From Ciceribacter ferrooxidans (GTDB taxonomy: Bacteria > Pseudomonadota > Alphaproteobacteria > Rhizobiales > Rhizobiaceae), in the NCBI RefSeq assembly GCF_004137355.1, contig NZ_SDVB01000196.1:1-64000 (forward strand): a DNA stretch of 64,000 nt, given 5' to 3'. This document shows, one piece after another, positions 28,105-36,797 of this stretch. The notes under the pieces are model-generated. The model searched no databases. It was given only the letters and a program-made list of their open reading frames with translations, and was not told the origin of the DNA. Made by a program: the position numbers and the translations under genes. Position 1 is the stretch's first letter. Each line of letters begins with the position of its first letter.

Positions 28105-28323
28105 AAACATCACTCCAATCTCACAGGCATTGGAGGTAAAGCCCCTTAATCTTCAGTGAAGAAAAGCGGGCTTCGGCGAACCTGCTTAAAACGGCGTAAA
28201 CGGAACCTTTCGCATTCTCGCGAAGTCTCGCCCCTGACGGGCGGACGGCCTTGATCCGGCGGCCGAAAACCGCGACCATGGCCCCTTCCCGCCCGATGCC
28301 GCCGCAAGATGAGGGAGAAGCCC

Positions 28324-29148
28324 ATGCAGATCGTTTCCGCCAACGGCGCATCCATTCCCGCCCTCGGCTTCGGCACCTTCCGGATGCCCGGCCCCGACGT
28401 GATCCGCATCCTGCCGCTCGCGCTCAAGACCGGCTTCCGCCACGTCGACACCGCGCAGATTTACGGCAACGAGGCGGAGGTGGGCGACGTGATCGCCACC
28501 TCCGGCATTCCCCGCGAGGAGATCTTCCTCACCACCAAGGTCTGGGTGGACCGCTTCGCGCGGAAGGACTTCCTGCCCTCCGTCGACGAGAGCCTCAAAA
28601 AGCTCCGGACTGACTATGTCGACCTGCTGCTCCTGCACTGGCCGAAGAGCCCGGTGCCGCTCGCCGAGCAGATCGGCTGCCTGAACGCGGTGGTGAAGGC
28701 CGGCAAGGTGCGCCATATCGGGGTCAGCAACTACAATTGCGCGCTGATGGGCGAGGCGGTGGCGCTTTCGCAAGCGCCGATCGTCACCAACCAGATCGAA
28801 TACCACCCTTATCTCGACCAGACGGCGGTCATCGCCGCCGCCCGCTCCTACGGCATGGCGATCACCGCCTACTATGCGATGGCCGACGGGCGCGTGACGA
28901 AGGAGCCGCTCCTGCAGGATATCGGCGCCCGCCACGGCAAGACGGCGGCGCAGGTGGCGCTGCGCTGGCTCGTGCAGCAGCAGGGCGTGGTGGCGCTCAC
29001 CAAGACGGCGACGGAAAACCGCGTCGCCGAAAACTTCGCCATCTTCGACTTCCACCTCGACGCGCAGGAGATGGACGCGATCTCCGCGCTTACCCGCCCG
29101 GATGGGAGGATTGTCAGCCCGGGGCATCTGGCGCCCGAGTGGGATTGA
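28324..29148 (+). CDS. Aldo/keto reductase
   Basis: 274-residue AKR barrel using NADPH to reduce aldehydes or ketones. Catalytic tetrad: Asp and Tyr in HVDTAQIYGNE, Lys in LTTKVWVDRF, His in LLLLHWPKSP. ALTKTATENRVAEN near the C-terminus binds the cofactor phosphate. Start MQIVSANGAS at 28324 with AGGGAG upstream. Similar to 2,5-diketo-gluconate reductase-type members; substrate not determinable. It marks the boundary where the AT-rich cassette begins on the opposite strand. Confidence 0.92.
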   Translation: MQIVSANGASIPALGFGTFRMPGPDVIRILPLALKTGFRHVDTAQIYGNEAEVGDVIATSGIPREEIFLTTKVWVDRFARKDFLPSVDESLKKLRTDYVDLLLLHWPKSPVPLAEQIGCLNAVVKAGKVRHIGVSNYNCALMGEAVALSQAPIVTNQIEYHPYLDQTAVIAAARSYGMAITAYYAMADGRVTKEPLLQDIGARHGKTAAQVALRWLVQQQGVVALTKTATENRVAENFAIFDFHLDAQEMDAISALTRPDGRIVSPGHLAPEWD

Positions 29149-29195
29149 GGGGGAATGCCGCGGAGTATCAGAACGGTGCTACGCCAACCAAAGCA

Positions 29196-29807
29196 TCACA
29201 TGTAGCTTCTTGCAAAGTCGCGACCAACACGCGCTAGCGCAATAAACGACGGCGCCATCGTCAATGCCAGTCCGGATGAAAAAAGAAGAAACACGATAAT
29301 TCTAAATGCGCACCTCGACCTGTCTTTTGTTTCAAAAAAATTTCGCAAGGTGAATAATTTCGCCGCCTGTTGCGGCTGGCTACCAACACCTGCCGAAATC
29401 GCATTTTTGTAGAGCTTAGCCTCTTCTTCTACAACCGACCCCAATTCGACATGCTGCAAGATAAACTGCAACTTATGAGATATTTCCGACGCCGTGACAA
29501 TCGATTGTGTCCGCTCAACATAGTCGTCCGCCGAACTGAATCTTTTCGCGATTTCCGGCGAGGTTACTTGAAATATAAATGAGCCGAACCCAAATAAAAA
29601 TAGACCAAAATACAACAAATAAAAACCAATTCCTAGTTTCAATTCGGAATTGACACCCATTCCGGTGAATGGCGAAATGAACTTCGCCACACTATCCTGC
29701 AGAAGTAAAATGTATCCTATAAACGGCATCAATATTGAAAATTTAGAGACAGGAGATCTGCCGATGGCACCAAGGGCTGACCACGTAATCTCGCAACAAA
29801 GCCTCAT
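29196..29807 (-). CDS. Three-helix membrane protein of unknown function (partner of the P-loop ATPase)
   Basis: 203 residues. Start MRLCCEITWSALG at 29807 overlaps the ATPase stop by 4 bases (ATGA), so translation is coupled. Hydrophobic stretches near residues 27-48, 58-80 and 170-195 (FSILMPFIGYILLL, GFYLLYFGLFLFGFGSF, IIVFLLFSSGLALTM). Between the second and third lies a soluble segment of about 90 residues containing TASEISHKLQFILQH and VVEEEAKLYKNAI, predicted helical. I recognise no family. AT-rich codon use is like the ATPase and unlike all flanking genes. A role as a membrane effector is inference from context. Confidence 0.75.
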   Translation of the reverse strand: MRLCCEITWSALGAIGRSPVSKFSILMPFIGYILLLQDSVAKFISPFTGMGVNSELKLGIGFYLLYFGLFLFGFGSFIFQVTSPEIAKRFSSADDYVERTQSIVTASEISHKLQFILQHVELGSVVEEEAKLYKNAISAGVGSQPQQAAKLFTLRNFFETKDRSRCAFRIIVFLLFSSGLALTMAPSFIALARVGRDFARSYM

Positions 29808-31213
29808 AACTCCAATGCATCCAAGATAGCGTTGACGTTTTCCGGTTGCAGCGCCCAACGATAAGCTGGGTGTATTTCCCAACCGTAGCCGAAATCAACA
29901 ATTTCATGACCCAGAAAGCGCGATTCCTCGAAATACTTTCTTACAATATTACCATCACTCTCCACTTTTCGAGCAGTTATAAAATCAATTTTATACAAAA
30001 ATTGTATTAACGCACGCGAACTAACCGCCTTACCATTCGTAAACGTAAAGTTATTCTGCTGAATAATATTCGTAAGCTTCCTAGACAGCTGATCGGTTGT
30101 AAACGTATAACTAGTCGCCGTTCTACGCTCCATCTTTGTTGGCTTCATAGCAAGAAGCAAACGCTCAATCTGTGGCAACTCACTCTTGAATTCGTTTATA
30201 ATATCCTGCAAGCGTTCTTGCGAATACATTTCAAAAATGCCATTTAGATCTTGCGACGATATGATACTGGCACCACGCTTATTTGCGCTCTTCGCCGCAA
30301 GCCGAAATAGCTTCACTAGGTCACGTGGTCTCGCCCGTGTCAACGAAAGCAGAATTTTGTGAACCGGCCGATCCTCCCACTTACCCTTTCCGGAAAACCG
30401 AGGCTCAATAACTTCCTTCAGTATAAGACTGGTAATCTGTCCTTGATCAAGCTTATCAATAGCCTGCTGCGTGTACTCTAGTTTGAAGAACGTAGCAATT
30501 CTCTTGGCAATGACCCGGAGAATGTCATCATTAATCCACCTCAGCCAAATGACATTTCCTTCAATCTTGTCCGTTGACTCGTCCGACGTCCGAACCAAGA
30601 AATATACGTCACTTCTAAGTCCGATTCGGAATCGGATGCGTGGGTGCTTCCCCCCTATATCGCGGATAGCGTTTAGCAGAGCCGAAATATTTGTGATGTC
30701 TTCAGGGTTCGCTTTCCATCCGCGGTCTATGTCATCAATATAAATATTGATCGAGCGGACGTCCCCGTTCTCTAACCTCTTTTCGTCTAGCCACTTTACG
30801 ATTAACTCAGCAAGAGAATTAGCGGAGGCATTTTCCAGCTCAGGGAGCTGATTGAGCATTGCTTTTTCAAATAATGCGCCGAGTATTTCCCTTAAGATTC
30901 CTGTTTTCCAAACCGAAATTTTGCGAACGAATTGGTCGTTTGGGTTGGTATCTGTCTGCACATTGAGCAATGCGTCCGGCTGCAACCAGACACAGGGAAT
31001 ATGCGCCTCTACGTCTGACAGATAAGCCCGCTTAAGAAGCGCGCTTTTGCCGACTCCTTTGTGACCAACAAGAACCCGCACAGGCAAGTTAGACGTCAGG
31101 GAGTCATAAGCCATGTTCCTATAGAAATATTCCTTCAGGCGTTCATCGTCCTCATTTTCCGCATCATCCGCGCCAAATATTTGTTGTATCGTTGCATCGT
31201 CAAATGTGTGCAC
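29804..31213 (-). CDS. P-loop ATPase, Sll1717-like family
   Basis: 469 residues. N-terminal IFGADDAENEDDERLKEYF leads into Walker A GHKGVGKSALLKR (about residues 49-61) and Walker B INIYIDDIDRGW (about 158-169). RFRIGLRSDVYFLVRTSDE follows, a sensor-like strand. The C-terminal third looks like winged-helix segments and ends FGYGWEIHPAYRWAL, a C-terminal pattern I associate with the Sll1717 family. Codon use is strongly AT-rich compared with both flanks. The next gene encodes a small membrane protein, overlapping by 4 bases. Sll1717-type ATPases are poorly characterised; a defence or signalling switch is inference. Confidence 0.8.
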   Translation of the reverse strand: MHTFDDATIQQIFGADDAENEDDERLKEYFYRNMAYDSLTSNLPVRVLVGHKGVGKSALLKRAYLSDVEAHIPCVWLQPDALLNVQTDTNPNDQFVRKISVWKTGILREILGALFEKAMLNQLPELENASANSLAELIVKWLDEKRLENGDVRSINIYIDDIDRGWKANPEDITNISALLNAIRDIGGKHPRIRFRIGLRSDVYFLVRTSDESTDKIEGNVIWLRWINDDILRVIAKRIATFFKLEYTQQAIDKLDQGQITSLILKEVIEPRFSGKGKWEDRPVHKILLSLTRARPRDLVKLFRLAAKSANKRGASIISSQDLNGIFEMYSQERLQDIINEFKSELPQIERLLLAMKPTKMERRTATSYTFTTDQLSRKLTNIIQQNNFTFTNGKAVSSRALIQFLYKIDFITARKVESDGNIVRKYFEESRFLGHEIVDFGYGWEIHPAYRWALQPENVNAILDALEL

Positions 31214-31811
31214 CTGAGGACCTCAGATTCATCGTTCAACATCACTCGTTATAGATAATGCAATTCTTGCTTGAAGCACAACCGATTGTGTATCTTAGTG
31301 CGACAATTTGAATGTGCATTCCTTCATCCCGCAAGACTTTCGCGCAGTATTCCGCAGACTTCACAACGTTGCCCGCTCCCAAAATACGTGGGACCGCTCC
31401 AACGGTAAGCATTCACGCGGCGCGACCGCCCCAAAAGGACAAACCGCCGGATCGCTCCGCGTGGCAGTCGGGAGATCTTTCGGTATCCCTTCACGATACG
31501 AACTCCGCAGTTCGCGGCGCGGTCCGGGAATGCCCTCTTCTCCCCGGCGAGGAGAAGTGCCGAGCGAATGCGAGGCGGTGAGGAGGCCACTCGGCTGAAC
31601 GTCCAAACGCCCCATCATCCGGCGCTACGCGCCACCTGACCGGCCCTTCGCCCGAGCTCAGGGCGTTCGTCGCTGCAATCGATTCACTGGATCGATTGCC
31701 CGGCTTCGCCGGCTGCTCCTCACCCCCGATGGGGAGAAGAGGAACGGACGCCGCTTGGCCGGCTCCCACTGCCGGAAACGTCACCGCCAATGGTTCGCCT
31801 CCACCTCCTCC
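31214..31811. other. Intergenic region with decayed mosaic repeats
   Basis: No gene seen. The first 100 bases are AT-rich and should carry the promoter of the ATPase cassette. From 31440 on come CTTCTCCCCGGCGAGGAGAAG (31532-31552)-type hairpins, a palindrome GCAATCGATTCACTGGATCGATTGC (31675-31699; key ATCGAT arms) and CTCCTCACCCCCGATGGGG. These match motifs of the 23.6 kb cluster. Confidence 0.6.
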
Positions 31812-31925
31812 GTCACTCCGGCCCGCGAGCCGGAGTCCAGCAGCGGCGCGTCCGCGCCGCGAAAGACTCCTCTCGCGATCAAGGACTTGATCGCGCTGGA
31901 TGCCGGGTCGAGCCCGGCATGACGG
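31812..31925. repeat. GTCA-hairpin composite element, core type I, inverted copy
   Basis: It begins GTCACTCCGGCC and ends AGCCCGGCATGACGG. The two core palindromes occur in reversed order relative to the 23952 copy: GGCGCGTCCGCGCC first, GCGATCAAGGACTTGATCGC second. This shows the element lies in the opposite orientation. Confidence 0.75.
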
Positions 31926-31953
31926 TGGGTTTGTGCTTGCGCGTCCCCCAAAA

Positions 31954-31982
31954 CAAAAAAACCGCCGGATCGCTCCGGCGGT
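31954..31982 (-). terminator. Rho-independent terminator of the DUF2267 gene
   Basis: ACCGCCGGA/TCCGGCGGT stem (31961-31982) with a 4-base loop, followed on the minus strand by seven T (31960-31954). It lies about 30 bases past the DUF2267 stop codon. Confidence 0.85.
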
Positions 31983-32008
31983 CTCTTCAAATCCATGCGC
32001 TGATCAGA

Positions 32009-32398
32009 TCAGACGAACTGGCTCAACCCCGGGACAGAGGCGACGACTTCGTCGACGACGTCGGAGCCGGCGTATTCGCGGGCGGCGGCGATGGTTTCCT
32101 TCGAGAGCGAGGTGATCTCGCCCATGCCGAGGCCGAGCGACATCAGCTGCTGGCCGAGGCCCATGATGCCACCGCCGCCGATCGCGCTCAGCAGCCCGCC
32201 GATGAGGCCCTTGCCCTCGCCTTCGCCGTTATACTTGGCGACGAGGTCGACGGCGCCGGGGATCGCTTCGATCATCTTGGCGACCGGGCCGTCGGCCGCC
32301 TCGCGCTGGAGGAAGCCCAGCATCATGCCGACCGCCTTTTCGGCGACATCCGCGTCGATGCCGACATTGGTGGCGATGCGGTTTACGAGTTCATTCAT
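32009..32398 (-). CDS. DUF2267-like protein
   Basis: 129 residues. MNELVNRIATNVGIDADVAEKAVGMMLGFL opens the family helix bundle, followed by a glycine-rich middle (GGLLSAIGGGGIMGLGQQL) and the conserved end DVVDEVVASVPGLSQFV. Such proteins are cytoplasmic, abundant in rhizobia, and uncharacterised. Single-gene unit with its own strong terminator. Start ATG at 32398. Confidence 0.75.
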   Translation of the reverse strand: MNELVNRIATNVGIDADVAEKAVGMMLGFLQREAADGPVAKMIEAIPGAVDLVAKYNGEGEGKGLIGGLLSAIGGGGIMGLGQQLMSLGLGMGEITSLSKETIAAAREYAGSDVVDEVVASVPGLSQFV

Positions 32399-32629
32399 GG
32401 TCTGCCTCCGTTTGAAATTCTGACGTGAACGTCAACGTAATTAATTCCGCCTGCGAACTCAAGCGCCGGGGCCGCTCCCCACAGGCTTTTTCGCCGCGCC
32501 CCTGCCCCCCGCGCCGGAGACGTGCCGGGCTGTTGTCATGTTCCATACTATCCTTATAGTTACAACCTGTTGTTTGGATGAATGCGGCAATGCCGGGCGC
32601 TGCCCGCCGCCCGCGAAAGACGAGGCCCC

Positions 32630-34186
32630 ATGCTTGTTGACGGAAAGCTCTTCATCGGCGCCAGCCGCAACCCCGACGACAGCCTCAACAAGCCGGAATA
32701 TCTGGAGCTGAAGTTCGGCAATCGCCACGGGCTGGTGACCGGGGCGACTGGCACCGGCAAGACGGTGACGCTGCAGATCCTCGCGGAGAGCTTCTCCGAG
32801 GCCGGAGTGCCGGTCTTCTGCGCCGACATCAAGGGCGATCTTTCCGGCATCGCGGTGAAGGGCGAGGCGAAGGACTTTCTGCTGAAACGCGCCGAGACGA
32901 TCGGGCTTTCGCCCTACGAGTTCCGTGCCGCGCCGGTGATCTTCTGGGATCTCTACGGCGAACAGGGCCACCGGGTGCGCACCACCATCGCCGAGATGGG
33001 GCCGCTCCTGCTCTCGCGGCTGATGGACGCCTCGGAGGCGCAGGAGGGCGTCCTGAACATCGCCTTCAAGATCGCCGACCAGGGCGGGCTGCCGCTTCTC
33101 GATCTGAAAGACCTGCAGGCGCTGCTCACCTACATGGGCGAGCATGCGAGCGAGCTTTCGAGCCAGTTCGGGCTGATCTCCAAGGCCTCCGTCGGCTCGC
33201 TGCAGCGGGGGCTCTTGATCCTCGAGCAGCAGGGGGCGGAGAACTTCTTCGGCGAGCCGGCGCTTTCGATCTCCGACATCATGCGCACGACGAGCGACGG
33301 CCGCGGCATGATCTCGGTGCTCGCCGCCGACAAGCTGATGATGAACCCGAGGCTTTACGCCACCTTCCTGCTCTGGCTCCTCTCCGAACTCTTCGAGGAG
33401 CTGCCGGAGGTGGGTGATCCGGAAAAACCGCGGCTCGTCTTCTTCTTCGACGAGGCGCACCTCCTCTTCGACGACGCGCCGAAGGTGCTCGTCGACCGCA
33501 TCGAGCAGGTGGTTCGCCTCATCCGCTCCAAGGGCGTTGGCGTCTATTTCGTCACCCAGAACCCGCTCGACGTGCCGGAAACGGTGCTCGCGCAGCTCGG
33601 CAACCGCGTGCAACATGCACTGCGCGCCTATACGCCGCGCGAGCAGAAGGCGGTGAAGACGGCGGCCGAGACTTTCCGCCCCAACCCCGCCTTCGACTGC
33701 GAAACCGCGATCACCGCGCTCGGCACCGGCGAGGCGCTGGTCTCGACCCTGGAGGGCAAGGGCATTCCCTCGATGGTCGAGCGCACGCTCATCCGCCCGC
33801 CGGCCTCGCGGCTCGGACCGATCACGCCGGCCGAGCGCCAGCAGCTGATGGCGACAAGCCCGGTTTCCGGCCTCTACGACCGCGATGCCGACCGGGAATC
33901 GGCCTACGAGATCCTCACCGAACGGGCACGCAAGGCGGCCGAGGCGGAAGCCGCCCGCCGTGCGGAGGAAGAGGGCAAGGAGAATGCCGGTGGCCGCTGG
34001 ACTCTGCCGGGCTTCGGCGACGAGACCGAAGAGGGCACCAAGACGGCGAAGAACGGCACCCGCCGCAGCTCCGGCTACCAGCGGGAATCGGTGCTGGAGG
34101 CGGCGATGAAGAGCGCGGCGCGCTCGGTCGCGACATCGGTCGGCCGGGCGCTGGTGCGCGGCATCCTCGGCAGTTTGAAACGATAG
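32630..34186 (+). CDS. HerA-like ATPase, DUF853 family (YjgR-like)
   Basis: 518 residues. Walker A GATGTGKTVTLQ (about residue 40), then VPVFCADIKGDLSG, Walker B LVFFFDEAHLLFDD (about 278-291), and VYFVTQNPLDVP, a sensor motif conserved in the DUF853/YjgR subfamily of HerA/FtsK ATPases. The C-terminus is rich in Lys, Glu and Ala (RKAAEAEAARRAEEEGKE) and ends with a short amphipathic segment. Start MLVDGKLFIG at 32630. Probably a hexameric motor; the role in the cell is unknown. Monocistronic. Confidence 0.9.
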   Translation: MLVDGKLFIGASRNPDDSLNKPEYLELKFGNRHGLVTGATGTGKTVTLQILAESFSEAGVPVFCADIKGDLSGIAVKGEAKDFLLKRAETIGLSPYEFRAAPVIFWDLYGEQGHRVRTTIAEMGPLLLSRLMDASEAQEGVLNIAFKIADQGGLPLLDLKDLQALLTYMGEHASELSSQFGLISKASVGSLQRGLLILEQQGAENFFGEPALSISDIMRTTSDGRGMISVLAADKLMMNPRLYATFLLWLLSELFEELPEVGDPEKPRLVFFFDEAHLLFDDAPKVLVDRIEQVVRLIRSKGVGVYFVTQNPLDVPETVLAQLGNRVQHALRAYTPREQKAVKTAAETFRPNPAFDCETAITALGTGEALVSTLEGKGIPSMVERTLIRPPASRLGPITPAERQQLMATSPVSGLYDRDADRESAYEILTERARKAAEAEAARRAEEEGKENAGGRWTLPGFGDETEEGTKTAKNGTRRSSGYQRESVLEAAMKSAARSVATSVGRALVRGILGSLKR

Positions 34187-34206
34187 CAGGCGTCGGGTCT
34201 TCGGCC

Positions 34207-34560
34207 TCAGTCGAGATTGCCGTAGACCACCTCGTCGCCGCCGATATGGTGGCTGCCGCCGACATTGCCGTAGACCTTGGCATCGCCCTCGACGACGGCA
34301 TGGCCGTGGAGGCGGCCGTGGATCGCCGCACGGCCGCGGGCGACGGCGGAGCCGGAGATGACACCGTAGACCTGGGCGGCGTCCTCGATCCGCGCCTCGC
34401 CATAGGCGAGCGAATCCCCGTGCAGCCAGCACGTGCCGGCCTGCGACAGGTTCTTTTCCGACTGGACGAAGCCGCCGCTTGCGCCGTCCGCGCGGACGAT
34501 GCGGTGGAGGATTTCGCCGCTTTCGAGCCTGCGGGTCTCATCGGTGATCCGGTATTTCAT
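34207..34560 (-). CDS. Beta-helix (hexapeptide-like, YdcK-type) protein
   Basis: 117 residues. Start MKYRITDETRRL at 34560 overlaps the ATP-grasp stop by 4 bases. The region from about residue 45 has repeating units GEARIEDAAQVYG, GSAVARGRAAIHG, GHAVVEGDAKVYGNV; these pack as a left-handed or similar beta helix, like E. coli YdcK. No catalytic residue is evident. Last gene of the four-gene ATP-grasp operon, where it may be a scaffold or binding protein. Confidence 0.7.
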   Translation of the reverse strand: MKYRITDETRRLESGEILHRIVRADGASGGFVQSEKNLSQAGTCWLHGDSLAYGEARIEDAAQVYGVISGSAVARGRAAIHGRLHGHAVVEGDAKVYGNVGGSHHIGGDEVVYGNLD

Positions 34561-35450
34561 GGCACCCTCGACAATCGGTTGTAGAGACGGGTCGTGATAC
34601 TCTCCTCGCCCCAGAGGGCGAGATCGTAGCCGTGGTAGCCGGGCATCGGGTTCACCTCGATGACGAAGGGGCCCTCCCCGGTCAGGATGAGGTCGATGCC
34701 GGAAAAGCGCAGCCCTTCCGCCTCGGTCAGGTCGCAGAGGTCGGCGGCAAGTGCCGCATCGATCACCGCCGGGCGCATCTCGGCGCCGCCCTCCTTGCGG
34801 TAGTCGAGCGCGGTCGTCACCACCTCGACCGTAAAGCAGACGCCGTCGAGCACATGCACCCGGAATTCCCGGCCGCGGAGCCGCGCCTGCGACAGCACGG
34901 GCTCGGCGACTCCGGAGAGCGTGTCGCCGTCAAGGACGAAGCTCGGGGCGGAGCTGCAGTTCTTGACGACCCGGCCGGCAAGCGCATGGCGCGTCGTCAT
35001 CAGCGTCGGCGGCAATTGCGCCACCCGGCGCGGCACCGCCGCGAGCGCGGCGACATGGAAGGGCTTGCACCAGTTGGTGCTCCGCTCCCCGGCACGGATC
35101 ACGTTCGGGTGGGCATCGCAAAGGGCGGCGAGGACGGCGCGCAGGGCGACGTCGCCGGCATCGGCGCTCCAGCCGTCGCGGATGTAGACGCCCGGCGCCG
35201 CCGCCATCCATTCGGCGAGCACGGCGAGTGGAAGCCTGCCCTCCGCCACCGCCTCGATCGTCACCCAGCGCAGCGGCAGGCCCTCATCGGTGACCCGCTT
35301 GTGAAAGCCGGCGGCCGTCGGATCGCCGCTGACGCTGATGACGAAGGGCGCACCGGTCGCTTGCGCCCCGAAATCCTCGGGCGGCGCGTCTTCGGACTGC
35401 CGCGCCCGGCCCATGCGATCCGTCCAACCGTCGCGAAAGAGCACCGTCAT
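34557..35450 (-). CDS. RimK-type ATP-grasp ligase
   Basis: 297 residues. Start MTVLFRDGWTDR at 35450 overlaps the upstream stop by 4 bases. ATP-grasp landmarks: NWCKPFHVAAL and LPPTLMTTRHAL (as in peptide-tailoring ligases), the ATP lysine in GRVVKNCSS, QARLRGREFRVHVLDG, and the metal site in FSGIDLILTGEGPFVIEVNPMPGYHGYD (Asp, Glu and Asn; key EVNPMPG). Such enzymes make an amide or ester from a carboxylate through an acyl phosphate, as RimK, MvdC/D and related ligases do. No precursor peptide gene is obvious. The neighbours suggest a dedicated small pathway. Confidence 0.85.
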   Translation of the reverse strand: MTVLFRDGWTDRMGRARQSEDAPPEDFGAQATGAPFVISVSGDPTAAGFHKRVTDEGLPLRWVTIEAVAEGRLPLAVLAEWMAAAPGVYIRDGWSADAGDVALRAVLAALCDAHPNVIRAGERSTNWCKPFHVAALAAVPRRVAQLPPTLMTTRHALAGRVVKNCSSAPSFVLDGDTLSGVAEPVLSQARLRGREFRVHVLDGVCFTVEVVTTALDYRKEGGAEMRPAVIDAALAADLCDLTEAEGLRFSGIDLILTGEGPFVIEVNPMPGYHGYDLALWGEESITTRLYNRLSRVP

Positions 35451-36286
35451 CGGCTCACCATGTCGGCCAGGGCATCGGCGAGGCTCTCGCCCGCCGGCCC
35501 CTCCAGAAGATCCGGGGAAAGCTGCGGGACGACCGACCAGAAGACCGGTCGCCCGAGATAGCTGAAGACCAGTTCGCCGTAATCGATGCCGAAGAGGTGT
35601 CGCACGGCGGCGACCAGCGCCGCGACTTCTCCAAGCGCCCGGTCCGGCAGGTGCATCGCTACCAGACGGTCGCCCTCGGGGCGGAAAAGCGTGAGCACAT
35701 CGCCGGCGAAGGCGCAGCACGCCGCCGCGCCACGGGGGCTTTGCACCGCCAGCCGGACCTCCCCCTCGCCGTCGTCGACACGCCGCAGCGAGCGGTCGTA
35801 GAGGCGGGAAAGGCGAAGCCAGCCGTCGGGAAGCGGCCCGCCGTCATGGACCTGCCATTGCGGACAGGCGAGCCCCGCCCGCGCGCAGCGTGCCCATTGT
35901 TCCGGCAGCGAGATCATATAGGAACACGCGCTGCCGGAGGTGCCGCGGTTCAGCGGATTGCCGCAGGCCATGCGCAGCATGTGCAGGACGGCCGCCTTCT
36001 CGCTGGCGGAAAAGATGTCGTCCGACACGCGCGCCTCGTGGCTTGCAAGCGTGCCGGCGACCTGCCTGAGGAAAACCGGCCGCATGGCACCCCGCGGGCG
36101 GATCCAGCCCTCCCCCGCCGCCGGATCGCCGACCGGGACATGGATGTCGCCGAGGACGATCGCGTCGGTATCGAGGGAGAGGCTTGCGAGGCCCCGCCGG
36201 GCGAGGCTTTCACGCAGGAGCCGTTCGAGCGGCTCCCCGAGGTTCAACAGCAGGACAATCCGCTCGTCGCCGGGCCCGTCGCGCAT
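35447..36286 (-). CDS. Unknown protein, probable ATP-grasp partner
   Basis: 279 residues, no sure family. The start MRDGPGDERIVLLLNLGEP lies 8 bases after the YciI-like stop; the next gene overlaps by 4 bases. The N-terminus (RIVLLLNLGEPLERLLRESLARRG) resembles a pre-ATP-grasp Rossmann-like domain. Near the C-terminus FGIDYGELVFSYLGRPVFWSVVP lies where ATP-grasp enzymes have GIDL..EVNP, but the metal-binding Glu and Asn are missing. It may thus be a degenerate ATP-grasp subunit. Notable cysteines: GTSGSACSYM, RCARAGLACPQW and ACCAF. Function unknown. Confidence 0.65.
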   Translation of the reverse strand: MRDGPGDERIVLLLNLGEPLERLLRESLARRGLASLSLDTDAIVLGDIHVPVGDPAAGEGWIRPRGAMRPVFLRQVAGTLASHEARVSDDIFSASEKAAVLHMLRMACGNPLNRGTSGSACSYMISLPEQWARCARAGLACPQWQVHDGGPLPDGWLRLSRLYDRSLRRVDDGEGEVRLAVQSPRGAAACCAFAGDVLTLFRPEGDRLVAMHLPDRALGEVAALVAAVRHLFGIDYGELVFSYLGRPVFWSVVPQLSPDLLEGPAGESLADALADMVSR

Positions 36287-36294
36287 CGCGGGTT

Positions 36295-36675
36295 TCAGAT
36301 CTTCGCGTGCCCGCCGAGGGTGAAGGCACCCGCCTCGACGCCCGGATCGGCGGCGACGAGGTCCTTGATCTCGCCTTCGTCCTTCAGCGACAGGACGAAA
36401 TGCACCGAGCCGTCGGGAAGCCGCGTTACCGAATCCACGAGACCGTAGTCGGAAGCCGCCTGCCAATACTCGTCGCTCTTACGCAGGAGGTCGGCGGATG
36501 CGTCCGGCTTCTGCTTCAGGTCGACGCGGAAGAAGTGTCGCTTGAAATCCGTTCGACCCTTGCCGAACCGCTCCATGGGGAGGCTGATCGCCTCGATCCC
36601 GGCGAGCCGGGCGGCATCGTCCTTGCCTTCCTTGCCGTCGCTGCCGCCTTCCTTGCCTTCACTGCTGAGTATCGA
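36295..36675 (-). CDS. YciI-like small protein, first gene of the ATP-grasp operon
   Basis: 126 residues. Start MSILSSEGKEGG at 36675 with GGAGG eight bases upstream. The N-terminal 22 residues are Gly/Glu/Lys/Asp-rich; the rest matches a ferredoxin-like YciI fold: HFFRVDLKQKPDASADLL, GLVDSVTRLPDGSVHFVLSL and LVAADPGVEAGAFTL (the DPF-type motif). Upstream DNA to 36797 is AT-rich and likely holds the operon promoter. Too large and folded for a typical RiPP precursor, though its low-complexity head deserves note. Confidence 0.65.
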   Translation of the reverse strand, partial: SILSSEGKEGGSDGKEGKDDAARLAGIEAISLPMERFGKGRTDFKRHFFRVDLKQKPDASADLLRKSDEYWQAASDYGLVDSVTRLPDGSVHFVLSLKDEGEIKDLVAADPGVEAGAFTLGGHAKI

Positions 36676-36797
36676 CATGACCGTGCCCTCCGTTTCGACT
36701 GATGAAGGCATAGCAAACAAGTCAAAGTGCGTAAACTTTTTAGTTGTATTAGCTTTTCATTTATCAATTTTCACGAGTCTTTTTTTCCAAGCGCACC

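Noticed and set aside
26944-28159. Two plus-strand frames opposite the FecR gene, hydrophobic or proline-rich
   Set aside because: They are reverse readings of the GGN-repeat DNA. The FecR domain and signal peptide fix the real strand.
36295-36675. RiPP precursor peptide for the ATP-grasp ligase
   Set aside because: The protein has a YciI-like fold with a DPG..AG motif and lacks a repeated core with Thr/Ser and Asp/Glu. No other short ORF with a good ribosome site was found next to the operon.
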